64,000 nucleotides of DNA from Prunella strophiata. Its lineage: Eukaryota; Chordata; Aves; Passeriformes; Prunellidae. Made by a program: the position numbers and the translations under genes. Below are positions 36,868-51,800 of the stretch, one piece after another. The notes under the pieces are model-generated. The model did no database searches. It was not told the origin of the DNA and was given only the letters and a program-made list of their open reading frames with translations. The stretch is taken from positions 88,581,300 to 88,645,299 of the forward strand of contig JAZBQD010000030.1 in the NCBI GenBank assembly GCA_036583965.1, written 5' to 3'. Position 1 is the stretch's first letter. Each line of letters starts with the position of its first letter.

Positions 36868-39800
36868 CTAGGAAAACAGACAAACCAGTAGTTTATTTCA
36901 AATGAATACTCCCAAAAATGTAATCTCAAAGAAACTATCATTCAGAAACTACTATAATTCTCTGATTTCAGACCATCAAGGAGCTGCTGCTGCTTAATGA
37001 CTGAAGCTGAAAGGATTTTTTCAGAACAACTCATTCTCAAAAAAGCACAATACAAGAAGCACAACTCAGATTCAAAAGTCTGTTTTGAGAAGTAATTGCC
37101 AATTCCCTTCCCAATTCTCCAAGGGGCTTTTTTCTTTTTTAAGTTACACACAGCTTGGTTTGCATTAATGCATATCACATGGCTGCATGGTTCTTCCAGA
37201 TGTGTTAAATGACTACATATGGAGCAAGACAATATTGAGAAGAAACATCTGTTTCAATTGTGTGAAAAATCTGCAGGAAAAGCACTAGAGCACACAGATG
37301 GCTTTTACTTTTAAGGCTTCAGCCTTCTTTACATGCTTGACAGGACATCAACTGTGTTCACTACAGATAAATCACTAAGTTCAATGAAGCAGAAATCTAT
37401 AAAAAATACAGAAGTTTTTTTTTGTGGGGAAAAGCTTTCACAGAAAATTTAAACCTATGGCAATATAATGTATTCCTGCTATGAAGCACTTTTTTTTACC
37501 ATATATACAACTGTATTTTTGCAGTCAGAAGAACTTATCCTGTCTCCACAGAGACAAGTTTTGACAAGGTGAAAATACCCTGCTCTACAACATTAGCATT
37601 AGTGCTCTGATTTCCTAACTTCATACCTCCGTTGAATTTTTCCCCCATTCCCTCTGCAATCTAAGTTGCCACAAATCAGTATTTTCTATAAAAGAAACAA
37701 CTGACACCTTTAATGACAAAGTGTTTTCTTTCTTTATGCTGGTGAGAGTACTGTCATGATGCTCACAAAACCCCATGGTCATCTGCAATTGCTGCTAAGT
37801 TCTGACTCAGCCATTACAAAAACCAACCAAAAAACCCCAAACAAAGACATCCTCTACTTTGTAAGCTAATTAGGTAGTGGTAGGCAGTCCTTGACATAAC
37901 ACTTCCTCTCAAAGGACTCAATGACTTCAAGAGACACACAAGTTAGAGACTTACCAATATAGGCTTCAGAATCACCAATGTACATTTCTATGCAGTGTCC
38001 AAGCATTGTGACTGAAAATGTGTCATCCCGCCTGAGACCAAGGGCCTATTAAAAAAAAAAAAAAAAAATTTAAAAAAAAAAGTATTTAGCATCAAATAAA
38101 AACATTTACATCTTAAGTCTGCAATGGTTCAGTTTGTTGGTTTGTTGTTGCACAATGCTATCTGAGCATAGTCTTCACTGCAAAAGCAAAACACTGCACA
38201 ACCAAAATAACACCATCATATGAACTGGCTGAAGTAGTAAGCAAGGAAAGCATCAAAAACAAAACCAGAAAAGAATATATATATAGACAGGAAATCATTC
38301 ACATATGAGCTACAACATATGCTGCTATTTACTTACTTAAAAATTTCTAGGTTTAATTTTCTAGTATTTAAAATTATTTCAGGTGCATGAGAAACTTACA
38401 TACATAAAATGCAAATTGCAATTCAAAGTTTGCCAAAAAAGCCATTTTTTTCCTAACCAATAACATAGAGAAAATTTAAGAAAAAAAAACAAATTAAGAT
38501 TATAACAAACACTACTTTGGAGGCTGGAAAAAAATGCTGGTTCTCTGCTCCAAACCCAAACCAGAGTGAAACAGTAAATAACAGAACCTGCGACCAGCCC
38601 TTCAGCTGAAGGCAGTTACGTACCGTGTGGAAATAGTCAATGGCACTTTCAAAATTGCCCATGAGGCTGTGTATGTAGCCAATGGCAGAGTAAGTAGAAG
38701 CATTCTGAGGGATTAACACCAGAGCCTGGCGATGGTATTCCAGTGCTTCTTCATACTTCCTGTTAGGGTTCAGTACAAAAGATCTATTAGTAAGCTTCAT
38801 GGTGAAAGGTGTTTTTACAGTACCCTGCGGGTATTTTCCTTAGCAAAGTGGAACACAGTTGGGCCAGAACTTTAAAATTATTGCTTTGCACTCTGAACAT
38901 AGTAATAGAATGTACAAAAGGCTCATGGATATCAACAATTTTCTTCCTCAGTGTAATTGAAAAATCATTGTTCTCCTTATGTAGGAAAACAGCTGCCTAC
39001 AGCTAGGTCCCCTTTGGAGATCTTAGCTGTTTGATATGGTAAATTGCTTTAGATGTTTAATGCTGCTCATTGTAGCACTGGCTTTCTTTCTGTAGCTTTC
39101 ATTTGCCTTCCTGAGGGAGAGAAGGAGCAGTATGAGACTAAATCACACATGATTCAAACTGAGAAAAGCTTTCTGGGCAGAAATCTCACAACCCTTAAGT
39201 GCTGCACACACTGGTACCTTCATCCCTTTGCGACATGCTCTATCAGAAAAGAAGGTTTACACATATCCATGATATCTATCAAATACCAACCTGTCTTTGA
39301 AAACTGTCTATTAATTACACTGATTATTGCATTTGTTATTTTATAAAACAAGGATCAAATGTACACTACAGCATTACTCTGAGAAATTCAATTGTCACAT
39401 TTGACATCCTAACTCTATATTGTTAAAGACAGATATCACCCGTTTGTAAGAAATTTTAACATCTAAAGTGATAATGAAATTATGCAATGAGCAACACATG
39501 AAATTGTTAGAGGGCATGAAATAACAATTGAGGCAGAAAAATTATGCAACTATTTGCTTGCTGCACAAACCTTCCACATGATTTCAATTTAATTTTCACT
39601 CATAGTATTTACACATCCAATTGACTGCCGCTATATTTTAATATACTGCTTTCAAATTTCAACCACATAATACTAGTGAGTAGACATATATCCAATAAGT
39701 TTTTCATAATAGCCATATTATATATTACAGACACAGCTAAATTAGTTATTACAGAGTTTTTTAAGATATCAAAGCATATGTACAGCTGCCTAAAGTATCA

Positions 39801-42800
39801 ACTTGATTTTCCTGGAAGATGGTTTGCAAGAATGCAAAAATATTTTAGCTGTATTTATTTCTGAACCTGAGTAAATATTAGAAGTTGTACAAAGCATGGT
39901 GTAAGCAGTTAGTTAAACTACTGTAGAAATTTTAGAAAGACAAAAGTAATTATAAACAAAACAAATATTTGAAAAAAATCCTTCAATTATACTCATTAAC
40001 AGATTTCAGAAGCAGTGTCTTTTGTTTGATTTTGGCACAAGGAGTAACTGTTATATGTCCTTATTTCATAATGAAAAAGAAGACTAATTGGCAATTAAAG
40101 CACAAAGCAATTACTACCAAAGCCAAAGCAGAAGTACAGCTTTCATCTACCATAATCACATTCTCATTAGCAGCTTTGAAACAAAAATTACAGTGTACAC
40201 CAATTGAGCAATTAAACACTAAAAATATTTTTTAAAAGTTGCATTGATTGAACAAAAGAAGAGACTGGTTAAAGTCAGATTAAGGTAATTAATGAGAAAA
40301 TGTCTCTATGTTAAAACTGTTAATGCTTGTATATATATGCTTTGCACTTTTTCTATTCATTGAATGGAAAAATGAAATTAAATATTAAATAGTTTTGTTC
40401 TAAAAAACGTAAAGTAAGACTCCCTTGCTGTGTTTTAATGCCACTGAATGTTTCACTTCACTAAAAACACTGTAAGTGCTAATCCAAGCAATTAATTGGC
40501 ATAAACCCACCTTTATGTTAATTAAATCAGTGGACATATTTCAGTATGTGAGGACTGGGACAGTGGAGAGTTAAAATTCACACCCATACAAGCATCTAAA
40601 AGCCTACAATTAATTCCCTAATAAGAATCAAAAGGTAAAGAAAGGCTTTTACATAACGTACTTTAACTTTTGTGTAATAAATGGGATATAAGGGGTGATT
40701 AATGTAGTTATGTTCACAGGTTGATTTAGAGAATCTTGTTCTTACAGGGAAATTCTGCACTGCTCTCATGTGGTACACAATCCTGATACAAAGGAGAGAA
40801 AACACATTTGTGCAGCATTATAGAGAAATGGAGCTCCAGTACTCTCTGCTTACTTGAGTTTTCTGCAGACATGTCCTAAGTTGTTCAATAAAGGCTCCCA
40901 CTTATCAACTGTTACCTGAAAAATAATGCAACAATTAAAATAACTGCAGCTTCCTAAACTGTAACTAAATTTTGTCTACTTAAAAAAAATAAAACATACA
41001 AATGAATAGGGAATTTTGTTTATGAACAAGAAAAATACCACAAGCATTTTCAACTCTTAACAAAATACTCAAGCTCAAAACATTTATTCAATAACTGATT
41101 TTTCTGTTTTTTACGTTCGCCAAAGCTAAAAATATTTCTTTAAAGGGTCAGTGATATTAAAACTTGATGCAAACCAAACAAAACTTGTATTCTACTTAAC
41201 TAGAAAAAGTCAAGTCTCAGCCTAGGAGCACTGAAGACACAGTTTTAAAATAAAATTTATACTGTATTTTTTTATCTTAAAATATGCTCAACATGTTTTG
41301 TCACAAGCTATTACAGAATTTGCTGGAGTTTTACAAATCTATGATCTTGCATGTTATTAGAATAAATACCTCATTTCCAATAGCTTTGATTTTTTCCAGT
41401 GCATCAAGGAACCATTTTTCTGCAGTTTTCCAGCTAAGGATTGGAGTGGGGAGGGTGGGAAAGAAAAATAAATTAGTGAAGAGTTTTCATCAGCAGTACG
41501 AGAAAACTGTATTCAAGAAAGATTTCTATGACATTATTTTATCATATGAGTGAAATTAGATATAAAACCCAGTAATTTACATTTGGCTATATTTTGCATT
41601 GTGGTCCTAAGAGCTAACAAGACAAAACTAAAAAAAAATCAGAATCAAACTAAAAATATTGACTAAACACTTCTTATATAGGTTAGATTTTTTTCCCCAG
41701 AATATATTTGAAACCTCCTGAGCTGACAAAATGTATTGCTGTACAAAATTTTATAGTATGTGTGCACTGAGATGCCTGTCCAGGCATTGAACTACACAAT
41801 GACAGGCACATGGAAGATAGCATCCATCTCTGGATGCTCCCCAAGCATTAAATTCTGTTCTTGTTCAATCTTACACAAGGAAGAACAATGTAGAAAGCAA
41901 GAGTTTAAGGTCAGCACCATCTAAACTACGACCAAAAGACACTATAGTTCAATATAAGTACTTTAGATATATTGGCACATTACAATTCAGAATAATCCAT
42001 GTTCAAGATTGTATTTGATCATATTTTGCAAGCTTACTCTCCATTTTGAAATGCTACCACTCCAACTTCATGCATAACAAAAGGATCTTCAGGTGCAATG
42101 CTTAAAGCTTGGCTGAAAAACCGTTCAGCCAACTTGGAGTTGTTGGTCAAACCATATTCCAGTCCAATATAGAGCATAGGCAAATGACACCTAAAAAATG
42201 TAAAACAAAGTGCATGTTTGTTTCTGTGTAGTTGTCAAGAATGGAGTTACAAACTATAAAGACATGCCAACTGTTTGCATATGTTTATGTACATTCAAGT
42301 AAAAGGTGATTTAAACGGACTACTAACCTAAGGGAAAGTTTAAAAGACTTTACATCTCTGTTTAACAAGAGACTGAATTCCAATAGGTAATTGTAACCTG
42401 CTCTGCAATCACATGTATTTTCTCAGCACTTAAGTTTAGTTCTGATGGCTTTTTCCCTTAATTTAATTCATACATTTAATTTACAAATAGACTATGGAAG
42501 AAGTAATCAATAGAAGAATTCCATTTACCAGCAACCACAATCAAATACGACAGTTTTATATGCAATATGACACTTGTTCATTAGTTCATTACTCATTTTA
42601 CAACCCCCTTCCACAGCATGAAAGAACTGTTTGAGCTATTACTATACAGCAGTTGATGAGCTGGTATGGCAACCATGATTCACAAATTTTAGAAGATGTT
42701 CAGGTAGAACTTAGATTACCTATATATAAAGCTTGACTTTAGAATTATAAAATCAGAACAATAATCACAAATAATGCAGTTAAAAGTATATGGTTAAATT

Positions 42801-45800
42801 ATTGGGGTTTTTTCCTCCCTCCTTCTCTACCAGATAATTGTTGCCAATTTAAAGGGATGTAAATCAATATTCTACACTACTTATGGATTCATTTGAATCT
42901 TCCCAAGTGTGATGTTTGTACAGACCCTTTCATGAGCTGTGCAGCTGTGAAGTACGCAGCCATGGCTTGGTCATGCTCACTCTCCACTGCGAATGAATGT
43001 CCATATGCTATCCATGCAGGGCCATAGGTTCGCTCCAGGGTAGTAGCTTTGCTAAAAACAAGAGCAAGTCACAAGCAAACATCTGAAATTAAATTTCATC
43101 TGCTTCAGAGGACTACTTAGATAGCAATGCTATGCCACATGGTTAGGTATCTATTAAGATAATTCTAACAACAAGTGGTAAACAAAGTTCATTTTAAAAG
43201 TTCAAACTATATCACACTTAGAAGTATCACAAATTCTTGTGAATTGATTTTATTATTTCTGCTACTGTTCAAAGACAGGAGGAATTATTTGATATTACTG
43301 AACATAAACAATTATATAGTAGGTGAATTGAATAAAATACAGGAAACATTAGTAGTGACTCGAAACTCACTGCAAAATCCTAGCTATACATGTTGAAATA
43401 AATATATTCTATCAAATCCAAGTTTAAGAAGCAGGATATGAATATACCAAATGAGCACCTAGGTTGAAATTTTGCCATCTAATTGCGCTAGATTTGAACA
43501 AGATGAGCATTTGTCACATCACAGGCCATACATCAGGGAAGTATACAAAATGTTACTCAAGTCTTGAGCTGCAAGAAAACTGCAACCAGAGCATCAATAC
43601 ATGAACCTAGAGACTTCACAGAAAGGTGGACTTAACAGAAACATTAGAAAGCTGTGTAGATTATTTTCTGAACTTGAAGACATGGGCATTCATAACTAAA
43701 CAGCTCATAACAAGTGTGCCCAGTCTTTTCTTAAAAGCTTCTGACATGGAGATAATACATGTTCCATAAGTATTCTATCATACTGCTTAACTATCCTTAA
43801 AAATGTATTTTTTTCCTAACATATGATCTAAATTTTGTCTGTCACAGTTAAACTCATTATTTCTCATGACAGATCCTAGAGAATGGTTTGTTCTCTGTCT
43901 TCTGAGACAAAACTTTACATATTCAAACATTTGTATCTTGCCACCCATGACAGCAGTGAAAGATATGTGGATATTTGACTGTGTCTTCAAGTTTCTTTTC
44001 TGAAAACCACTGTGTAGCCCACAGTTGTCCCTAGCCTTGTTAGCTTTGCATTATCATTCTTCTCCAAGATATTTAAGAATTTTGTTACTATTTCACTTTC
44101 AGCAGACCTCTTCTCCCTTTTGCCAGAATGACTCTGAATTTTGATGTTGGTTATTTCTTGGTTTGTTTTTCTCTTCAACACATCTACAGATACTTTCTTG
44201 CTGTCTAGAGATGCTTGTGCATTTGAAGATGTTTTTCAATACTAAAACCAAATATGTCACTCAGGACAGTACTTGAAGAATTTCACAGTGCTACTTGTAA
44301 GGAATTTAAATATTTTACTCATAATAACCAGGCATTTATAAAGTATAAATGACTAACACATCTTTACATATATTGTCTGTAAAGGTCTCAGGAAATATTA
44401 GTCTTACAGGCTGATTTATGCATTCTCAATTCAGTCTTACAGCACCAGAACAAATGCCCTACTTCACAGCAAGGTCCTGCTCCCCTGTGCTGAAACTCAC
44501 TACACATACAGAAGATCTACAGGAAACAGCATTGACCAAACCTAAAAAGCCCACTGTAGCTTGTGCACAGAAAAAACTGGACAGCCAAAAGTCAGAATTT
44601 TCCATGTAATTCTTCCCTTTCAGATATGAAACCTGAACCAGGGAGAATGCTTGAATGTCCCTCAACTGAGAACTGAAGTCTGATCACCTACAGCTGCAGT
44701 TGGCTCAGCAGCATGAGTGACTGCAGGGACTACACCTACCCAGAATAGGAAGGTGACTGCCTAGAGAGACACCACTTTAAGTCCTCCTCATTTTTAAACT
44801 ATCTCTATGGATGAGGTCTAAACTGCTATACCAAAAAAAGGGTGGCAACAAAAGTTTATTGAGGCTTCTCCTTACCAGCTTACAATCAATCATGAATATT
44901 AAATGTTTACTTAGCAAGTGAGCAACAGATTCATTAAGGAAAACAGAAAAAAAAATTACCTGAGATATCTTCTAGCATGTTCATTTTTGTGGCCAACCAT
45001 GAGATAATAGCATCCTACTGCAAACCATGACACCTACACATTAAAATCAAATAGAATATTATTAGATACATCACACTCATTTTAGTGAAGCATCAAAAGA
45101 GGGGAAGACATAATAATTAGAGAAGTTAGAAACATTTTCACTGAAATCACAGTCAGCTCTTCAAATTATTTGCTATTACAGACGAGCTGGAACTGCTGGC
45201 ATGTACCTTTCTAACTGGGGCTTTCTCTCTCATGAAGAGAGCTAAGTGGAAAGCTTACTTCTGTCCTCCATTATTTAATAGTAGGAAATACAAGACAGAG
45301 CCAGATTCTTTTCAGGGGTGTAGTGACAGCATGGGAAGCAACGGGTACAAGTTGCAGCACAGGAATTTAAGATCAAGTCAAAGAAAAACAATTTTTATTT
45401 TGAAGGTGATCAAACACTGGAAAAGGTTGCTCAGAGACACGTAGACATTTATTACTGTAGCATTTGTTTTAAATTATTAATCAAAGCAAATAACTTGCAC
45501 TGAATACCTTTTACAGGTACCTAATTTTATAAAAAGAACGTTGGCATAAGGAAATTATAATGCAAAGAAAATAAAAGGGGTGAACCATTTCTACAAACTT
45601 CATTCAGAAACAGATTTTGAATTCTGTAGCTCAAACTAATAATTACAACTTTTATGTGCTTTCACCTAAAAAAGAAATTACCTGACAACAAAAACTTAGA
45701 ACAACTTACAGGATTATTTGGGTACAAGTCCACCAGTTTGTGAGAAAGATAGAAAAGCTCTACACAGTGGGAAGAAACAAGAAAAGAAAATTAAAACATG

Positions 45801-48800
45801 CCAGAATATTTAGATGTTTAAAGTCTTTTAGCTTTCCATACAAAATATACAGAACATCTAACATTATTAATCCACAAGTGAACAAAATGTTTTTAGTGGT
45901 AATGCTTCAAACTGCCTCAAAACAGATTCAGTTTTGCACTTAGCTAGAGAAAACCCAACCAAAACAACCCATAAATCTTCACAAGACACAAATAAGCAGC
46001 TCTACTTCCCACCCTTTAAGAATTCTGCAACAACTTAGGTCATCACCATAAATTAAAGTAAATGCCAGTAGTATTACACTTGAATGTACCTTGTCAAGGT
46101 AAAACACTATTCAACTTCCTACATCTAAAAGGTATAACATACTGGCTAGATCCATTTCAAAGTAGAGTCCTGTGCATTAATATGCTGAAAATAGGACAAA
46201 AGCAAATAAATTACTATATTATTTGGAATAATTCCAAGTGATTAATTTTTAGTAAAAATAATAATTCTAGTTACTGGAATAACTTACTAGCAGATTTTCT
46301 AATAACAGCAGCAGTAATCAGGATAACAATTCTATTGCCTATGCAATTTCAAAGGAAATAGCATTATAGCACATAAAGTTTCTATTTTTCCAGAGCACAG
46401 TGCTCTTAAACCAATGAGATTGTCCTGGCAGATTTAGAACAAAAATCAGAGTACTGGCCCCATTTTCAGATGTACTTAACTGTAAAATAACTGGGCGGTA
46501 CATTCACTAATCACCAAGAAATACCAGTACACCTAATGTCGTATTTGTGTGCATATAATGCACCATCCCAAGAGACTGCACAGCATATGAGCTCCCTGTT
46601 CAATTTTCCAATTGACTTTAAAGACATTCAAGCTGCTGTCTTGATTTATATGCATTCTGGAATGAGAAAAAGCCACCCCAGCTGCAAGTAAGCTATTACT
46701 GTAATTCCAGTGAAGGTGTTGCAGGATTAATAATTTGTTTGAACTAAAGAGAGGTCTTCACAACAGCAAAGGCAAGGAGAGTCTAGAATTTTTCTATCAC
46801 AGAACAATCATGTCCACCTAAGCATACACAATTGCTGAAGATTACTTTCTAGTTTACTTTATTATACTTTATTGTTGAGCAGAAAAAGTGCAGCCAGATA
46901 CTGTACAAAGATCATCTGAAAACAGAAATCACAATGACAGGGATGAGGAGGTGTAGCTCACAGGTCTCCTGGCTACACAGTCCAGTGGTTAAAAGATAGC
47001 AATCCTCAATACCATAAACTCTTTGCACATGTACTTCCCCCTAGCCCTGAATCCTGCTGTCAGTTCTGAAATTCCCTTCTTTACCAGTTACCACTGTTTT
47101 CTTGAAATGGCAGGTTTCAAGAGGAGGAAAAATAGATGTGATTTTTCATATGGTATATAAGGGGGTTTCTTGGCATCTTTAATTCTTTATTAAAATTGGG
47201 GCTTTACAGCCTTCTGTTGAGTTGTATTAAATGCTGTGTTCCTTACCATTTGCTTTGTTAAGCTCCACAAGTGTTCCTATATGTACAGGTAAACAATTTG
47301 CATGGAAGGGATCTTTTTCCATCACTCTAAAAAACAGAAATTAAAAAAACTGTAATGTACATGTCAAAAACTTTAATGTGTTAAAAGCAAACTGCTTGTA
47401 CAACATGTAATGTTCCAGTTAATTACCACTCTAGGCATTAGAAAACTATTTGTGATTAAAGGACAACTATCAACAGCATAATAAAGGCTCTCTTCAGACC
47501 AGAAATACAACAGTTAATTTAGCTTAACAAAAAGAGGATAACAGAAATTTTTTTTCAAGCTGAATATACAATTAGAAAATCAGAATAAAATGCTCTTTTG
47601 TTTTGCAAGTCACTTCAAATTTAACCAGCAGATAAGAAGCAACAACATTTCTGTTCATCTTTTCCATACATTTGACAGCAACTTTCTAGCCATAGTCCTC
47701 AACTTCCTGAGGTTAACACCAGGCAGTATGCCTTTGGAGTCACATTTAGCTCACTTGTAAAATTCTGTTTCCAGTGGCATTCAGAAACACAGCCAGGAGT
47801 GCAGACCTACAGCAGCTGAGAAGCAAACCATGGCAGTGTTCCGACCCCTCAGACCCCAGCAGCAGTGCACGCCTGGGCTGCGTAACAACTGATACACGAT
47901 ACTTAGCCATCAAAATTAGAAATAATGTGCTGGCTTTTAAATTAATTAAATTAAATTGATCACTGTCAATAACATTGTAACTGCTAATTGGCCAGAGAAA
48001 TCAAACTTCCTAACTGTCTGTTGCAAACCAGTTCATTCTGAAGGCCAAACAAGAAGCAGAGAGCACTCAAAATTGTGAAGGTACCAGAATAAGGAAGAGG
48101 ATGGATGATGGGAAGTTCAGCACAGTGCTGATTAAGCTGAGTTTTACCTTGGATACTTCTGATATGTATTATAATTATACCATGTCTTGCCAGATACAAA
48201 CTACACATTCTAAATATCTGAGACATATATAACACATGACATGTATATTGCAATACATATCAAATTGTTATGTGTGTTTACCCACTGAACAACAATATTT
48301 GATGTAAGTCCCAGGCATAATTATTACACTCCACCATATGAGAAAAAAACCTGCTTTGCACACTTACACTGAAGTAAGCTTGTAACACATTTTGAAGTCA
48401 CAGTTGTAATAATGCCTTTCTGCTAGGGATACTACCACATCCAGGTTTTCCTGAAGACCATCTACTGATTCAGGAATCAGTGTTTCACTGGGTTTATTAT
48501 ACTGAAAGACAAAAGAAACAACATTTGAAACAAAAGCTAAACTAAAATCAGATTGTTTAAGTATTAATACTTTTAGTCCTAAAAGAATATTTAAGAAGTT
48601 TTAAAATTTTTATTTTTAAACTGAAAATCCATAAAACCTGTATTTGGTAAAATGCTTCTTTAAAATGTACTTAAAAGCTCATTTAGGACACAAAAGATGC
48701 TTGCCATAGTCAATGTGTTTCGTGTAGGCTGTAGAAACTAAAATGGGGAGCAATATATATTTTTATTGTCACCTCATCACCTTATCTTTGGATAAGAATA

Positions 48801-51800
48801 GTCTGGAATGATGTTCTTATAACCTAATATTTTCAGGTAACTGACGTTTCATCTACGTTATTAATATTCTTTTTCCCCACCTAGAAGTTTCTCAATAAAT
48901 AAATTCTCAAAAACATAAATCAGAATTTCAAGTTGTTACCACAGCAGAAAACAATTAACAGAAAACTGTTACACTATTGCATAAAGTGAGAAGTACTGCA
49001 TCAAAAATTTTAAAAATTACAAAGTCCATATTTATTTCTATGTTCACAATAAATGGGATCCAAGAAAATTTACACCCAAAGTCAAGACTTTCAATGAATT
49101 CTCCAGATTTTTGGGACTTACCTTTTTCAATTTATTCTCAAATAAAAAGTGAAGCAATTCCTGTTCTTCTTCCGTACATTGTCTATTAAGAGGTAGAGAT
49201 TCAAGGAGTTCTTTTTCTATATGAGTTAAAAAACATTGAAATGGTCATATTACAGAAGAAACAGCATGATCCAACATTTCAAGAACTTAGAAATACAAAG
49301 AATTTTACGATGGTCATCCCAACTGCAAGGACTGTAACAGCACAGATACACTGAAACAGGTAACACTACTAATTTTGGAAGTTAAGGATTGATTAGTTAT
49401 TCCTTCTACACTTGAAAATAAAATGTAATAAAGATGAAATAACACACCATTATTTTTATTTGCTTCACATGTCAAATGTTATAACTTACAATGCTCTATT
49501 AACTAATGCCTAAGCAAACTCCAGGAGGGTTTCATTAGTTCAAAGCCTGTGAAATTGAAAACACAGGACAAAACTTTGTTTGGGCTGGGCAGAGCAGAAG
49601 AGCTTCAGGAGCTAACTAGCAGGACAGCTGGGTTACTGTGTTTCTTTCAACTCCTAGCACTGCAGGACTGAAAAAAAAAAATTCAAATGCAAATTTGCAC
49701 AAATCGTAATTTTCACTCATTTCATACATTTTCTATTCTTAACATTTTGAAGTCTGTTACTTGTTGTATTGCCTTAATTTTTTTCTAGGAAAACACATCT
49801 TGAGAAAGCAGGTAAATTTTACTTGTGTTTGAGAAATACTTCTCTCCAGACCTTCTTGTGCTGTCAGCATATGGTGTGATGTTAGAAGATCAAATGCTTC
49901 AAAGCAGTAAACATCCAGCTTCAAGGCCTCTTTGTAGCTGTAAGTTGCCAGGGCTCTATTGTCCAAAGCATCATAGATCTTCCCTCGTAAAAGGCATATA
50001 GAGCTCTTGATCTGGTGGAAAAGCAGGACTGGAGGTCAAAGACTGAATCATTGTTTGCAATTTAGTTTTCAGCACAAATCAAATGTGCTCCCTGGAAAGT
50101 AGAAAGTATTTCATGTATGATAGAACCTGGTTTTCTAGCACTGTCTTTAAATAAAAAGTTATCTCTACTATCTCAAAGAATTCTCTGTTAGGTTATCTAC
50201 TGCCAAACAAATACATGCTCGAAATAAACAACAGGAGGACAGAGCTTATCTTTTCTAATTCTGGCATCCAGCTCTCTGATACTGAGTTGTAATTTAATTA
50301 TGCCAAATTCCCTTCATATCCAACATGGAGAAATTGTCACTTCCAAAGGTAATACACTTCTTTGCTGACCATTAAACCACATATTTCATGCAAGACAATG
50401 AATGTCCACAGTAGAGATGAAAAAGGCCAAATCAATGGACTAAGCAGAAAAATATAGCCTTGCTTTCAATCCAATATATAGATATTTCACAAAAGAAAAC
50501 AGTGAAAGCCCATAATTACCAGTTGTGCTACAGTGTTTATTAGCTAACATGCTCTTTCCAAATTCCCTTGACAGGTATTCAGTTCAGTCAGAAAGCCACA
50601 AAAGTGTCAGCAAAAGAGAAAGTTAATACACTACCCAACTCTATAATCAGACTAAACAGTCCTTTAATCCCATTATATCAGCATTCAAAATCAGTTCACT
50701 TTGCTACTTCAGTCTTACAAGGAAAATGCCATCTGTCAATCACCTACACTGTAATTTCAGCTAATAAATTTTAATTTGTACCTCTGAAACTAACGGCTCT
50801 TCACAGACTCTTCAGCCTACACACCACAGCAATCTCTTTAAACTGTGTCTACACAGAATTTTTTCACTAAGCTTCAAAAATTTTACCTTCACCTCACATA
50901 ATTTTCACAAATGTGATCAAAGAATATCCCACTGAGAACAAAACTTGAGTGATTATGAAGTATTTAATTAAAAATAACTGGAGGAGAAAAAAACTTGCTT
51001 TGTTATCTCAGAACCTGCAGCCCAATGAAAGCAATGTTAGGATACATGATCAAGAAAGAGCTAGAAGACTGTAGAAACTAGTACTAGATTATGAAATTCC
51101 TGCAAAGCATCTGCAAATAATTTATAAGTTGTTGAAAAGCACTGTTTATTTTTGCATACTAAGTTATATTCATAGAGGCAAGCTAACACACAATGTGTGA
51201 CTGAAAGAAGGATTCAGCATTTCCGAAAATTACCTTATCTGAAAAAGAAAGCTTTAATGCAGTTACAGGTTCACAGAGCTGAGAAATCACTTTCTGACTT
51301 CACAGGTTTTTTTTCCTACAAAAATATTTCTTAAAATAATGTCACTTACTGAGGACTGTGACATCTCCCAGTCTGTGGTAGAATCTTTCAACCCACTTTC
51401 ATCCTTCAAGTACTTTTCAAAAAGTCGTTTGTTGATTGGCTCCTCCATATCAAGAATATCCAAGGCCTGTTGATGCTCTTTTGCAGCATACTAACCAAAC
51501 CATGTGCATGTAAAAAAACAAGGTTTTGAAAAATTTGTACATAAAGCACCAATAAACACAGCATGATATTCAAAGGCATAGGTTACAGCTAGTATTTATC
51601 AGCAGGTTTTTCATGCATGCATTTTCTTATTTGGCCATTTGTCATTTTATAATTGCAGTTAGCTCTTTTACTCGTTATCTATAATATGCAGAAATGACAA
51701 AATTACAAAAATGTACAAAATTAATAAAATAAAGCATGCACAGAAAAATGTGTTATTCAGAATTATGCAGTCAGAGAAACAAGTATGGCTCTAAAATAGT

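Noticed and set aside
38453..38800. Frame of 115 codons beginning MKLTNRSF and reading on past HTVRNC.
   Set aside because: Only the middle is CDC16 exon 16 (38624-38759); both ends are intron read-through.
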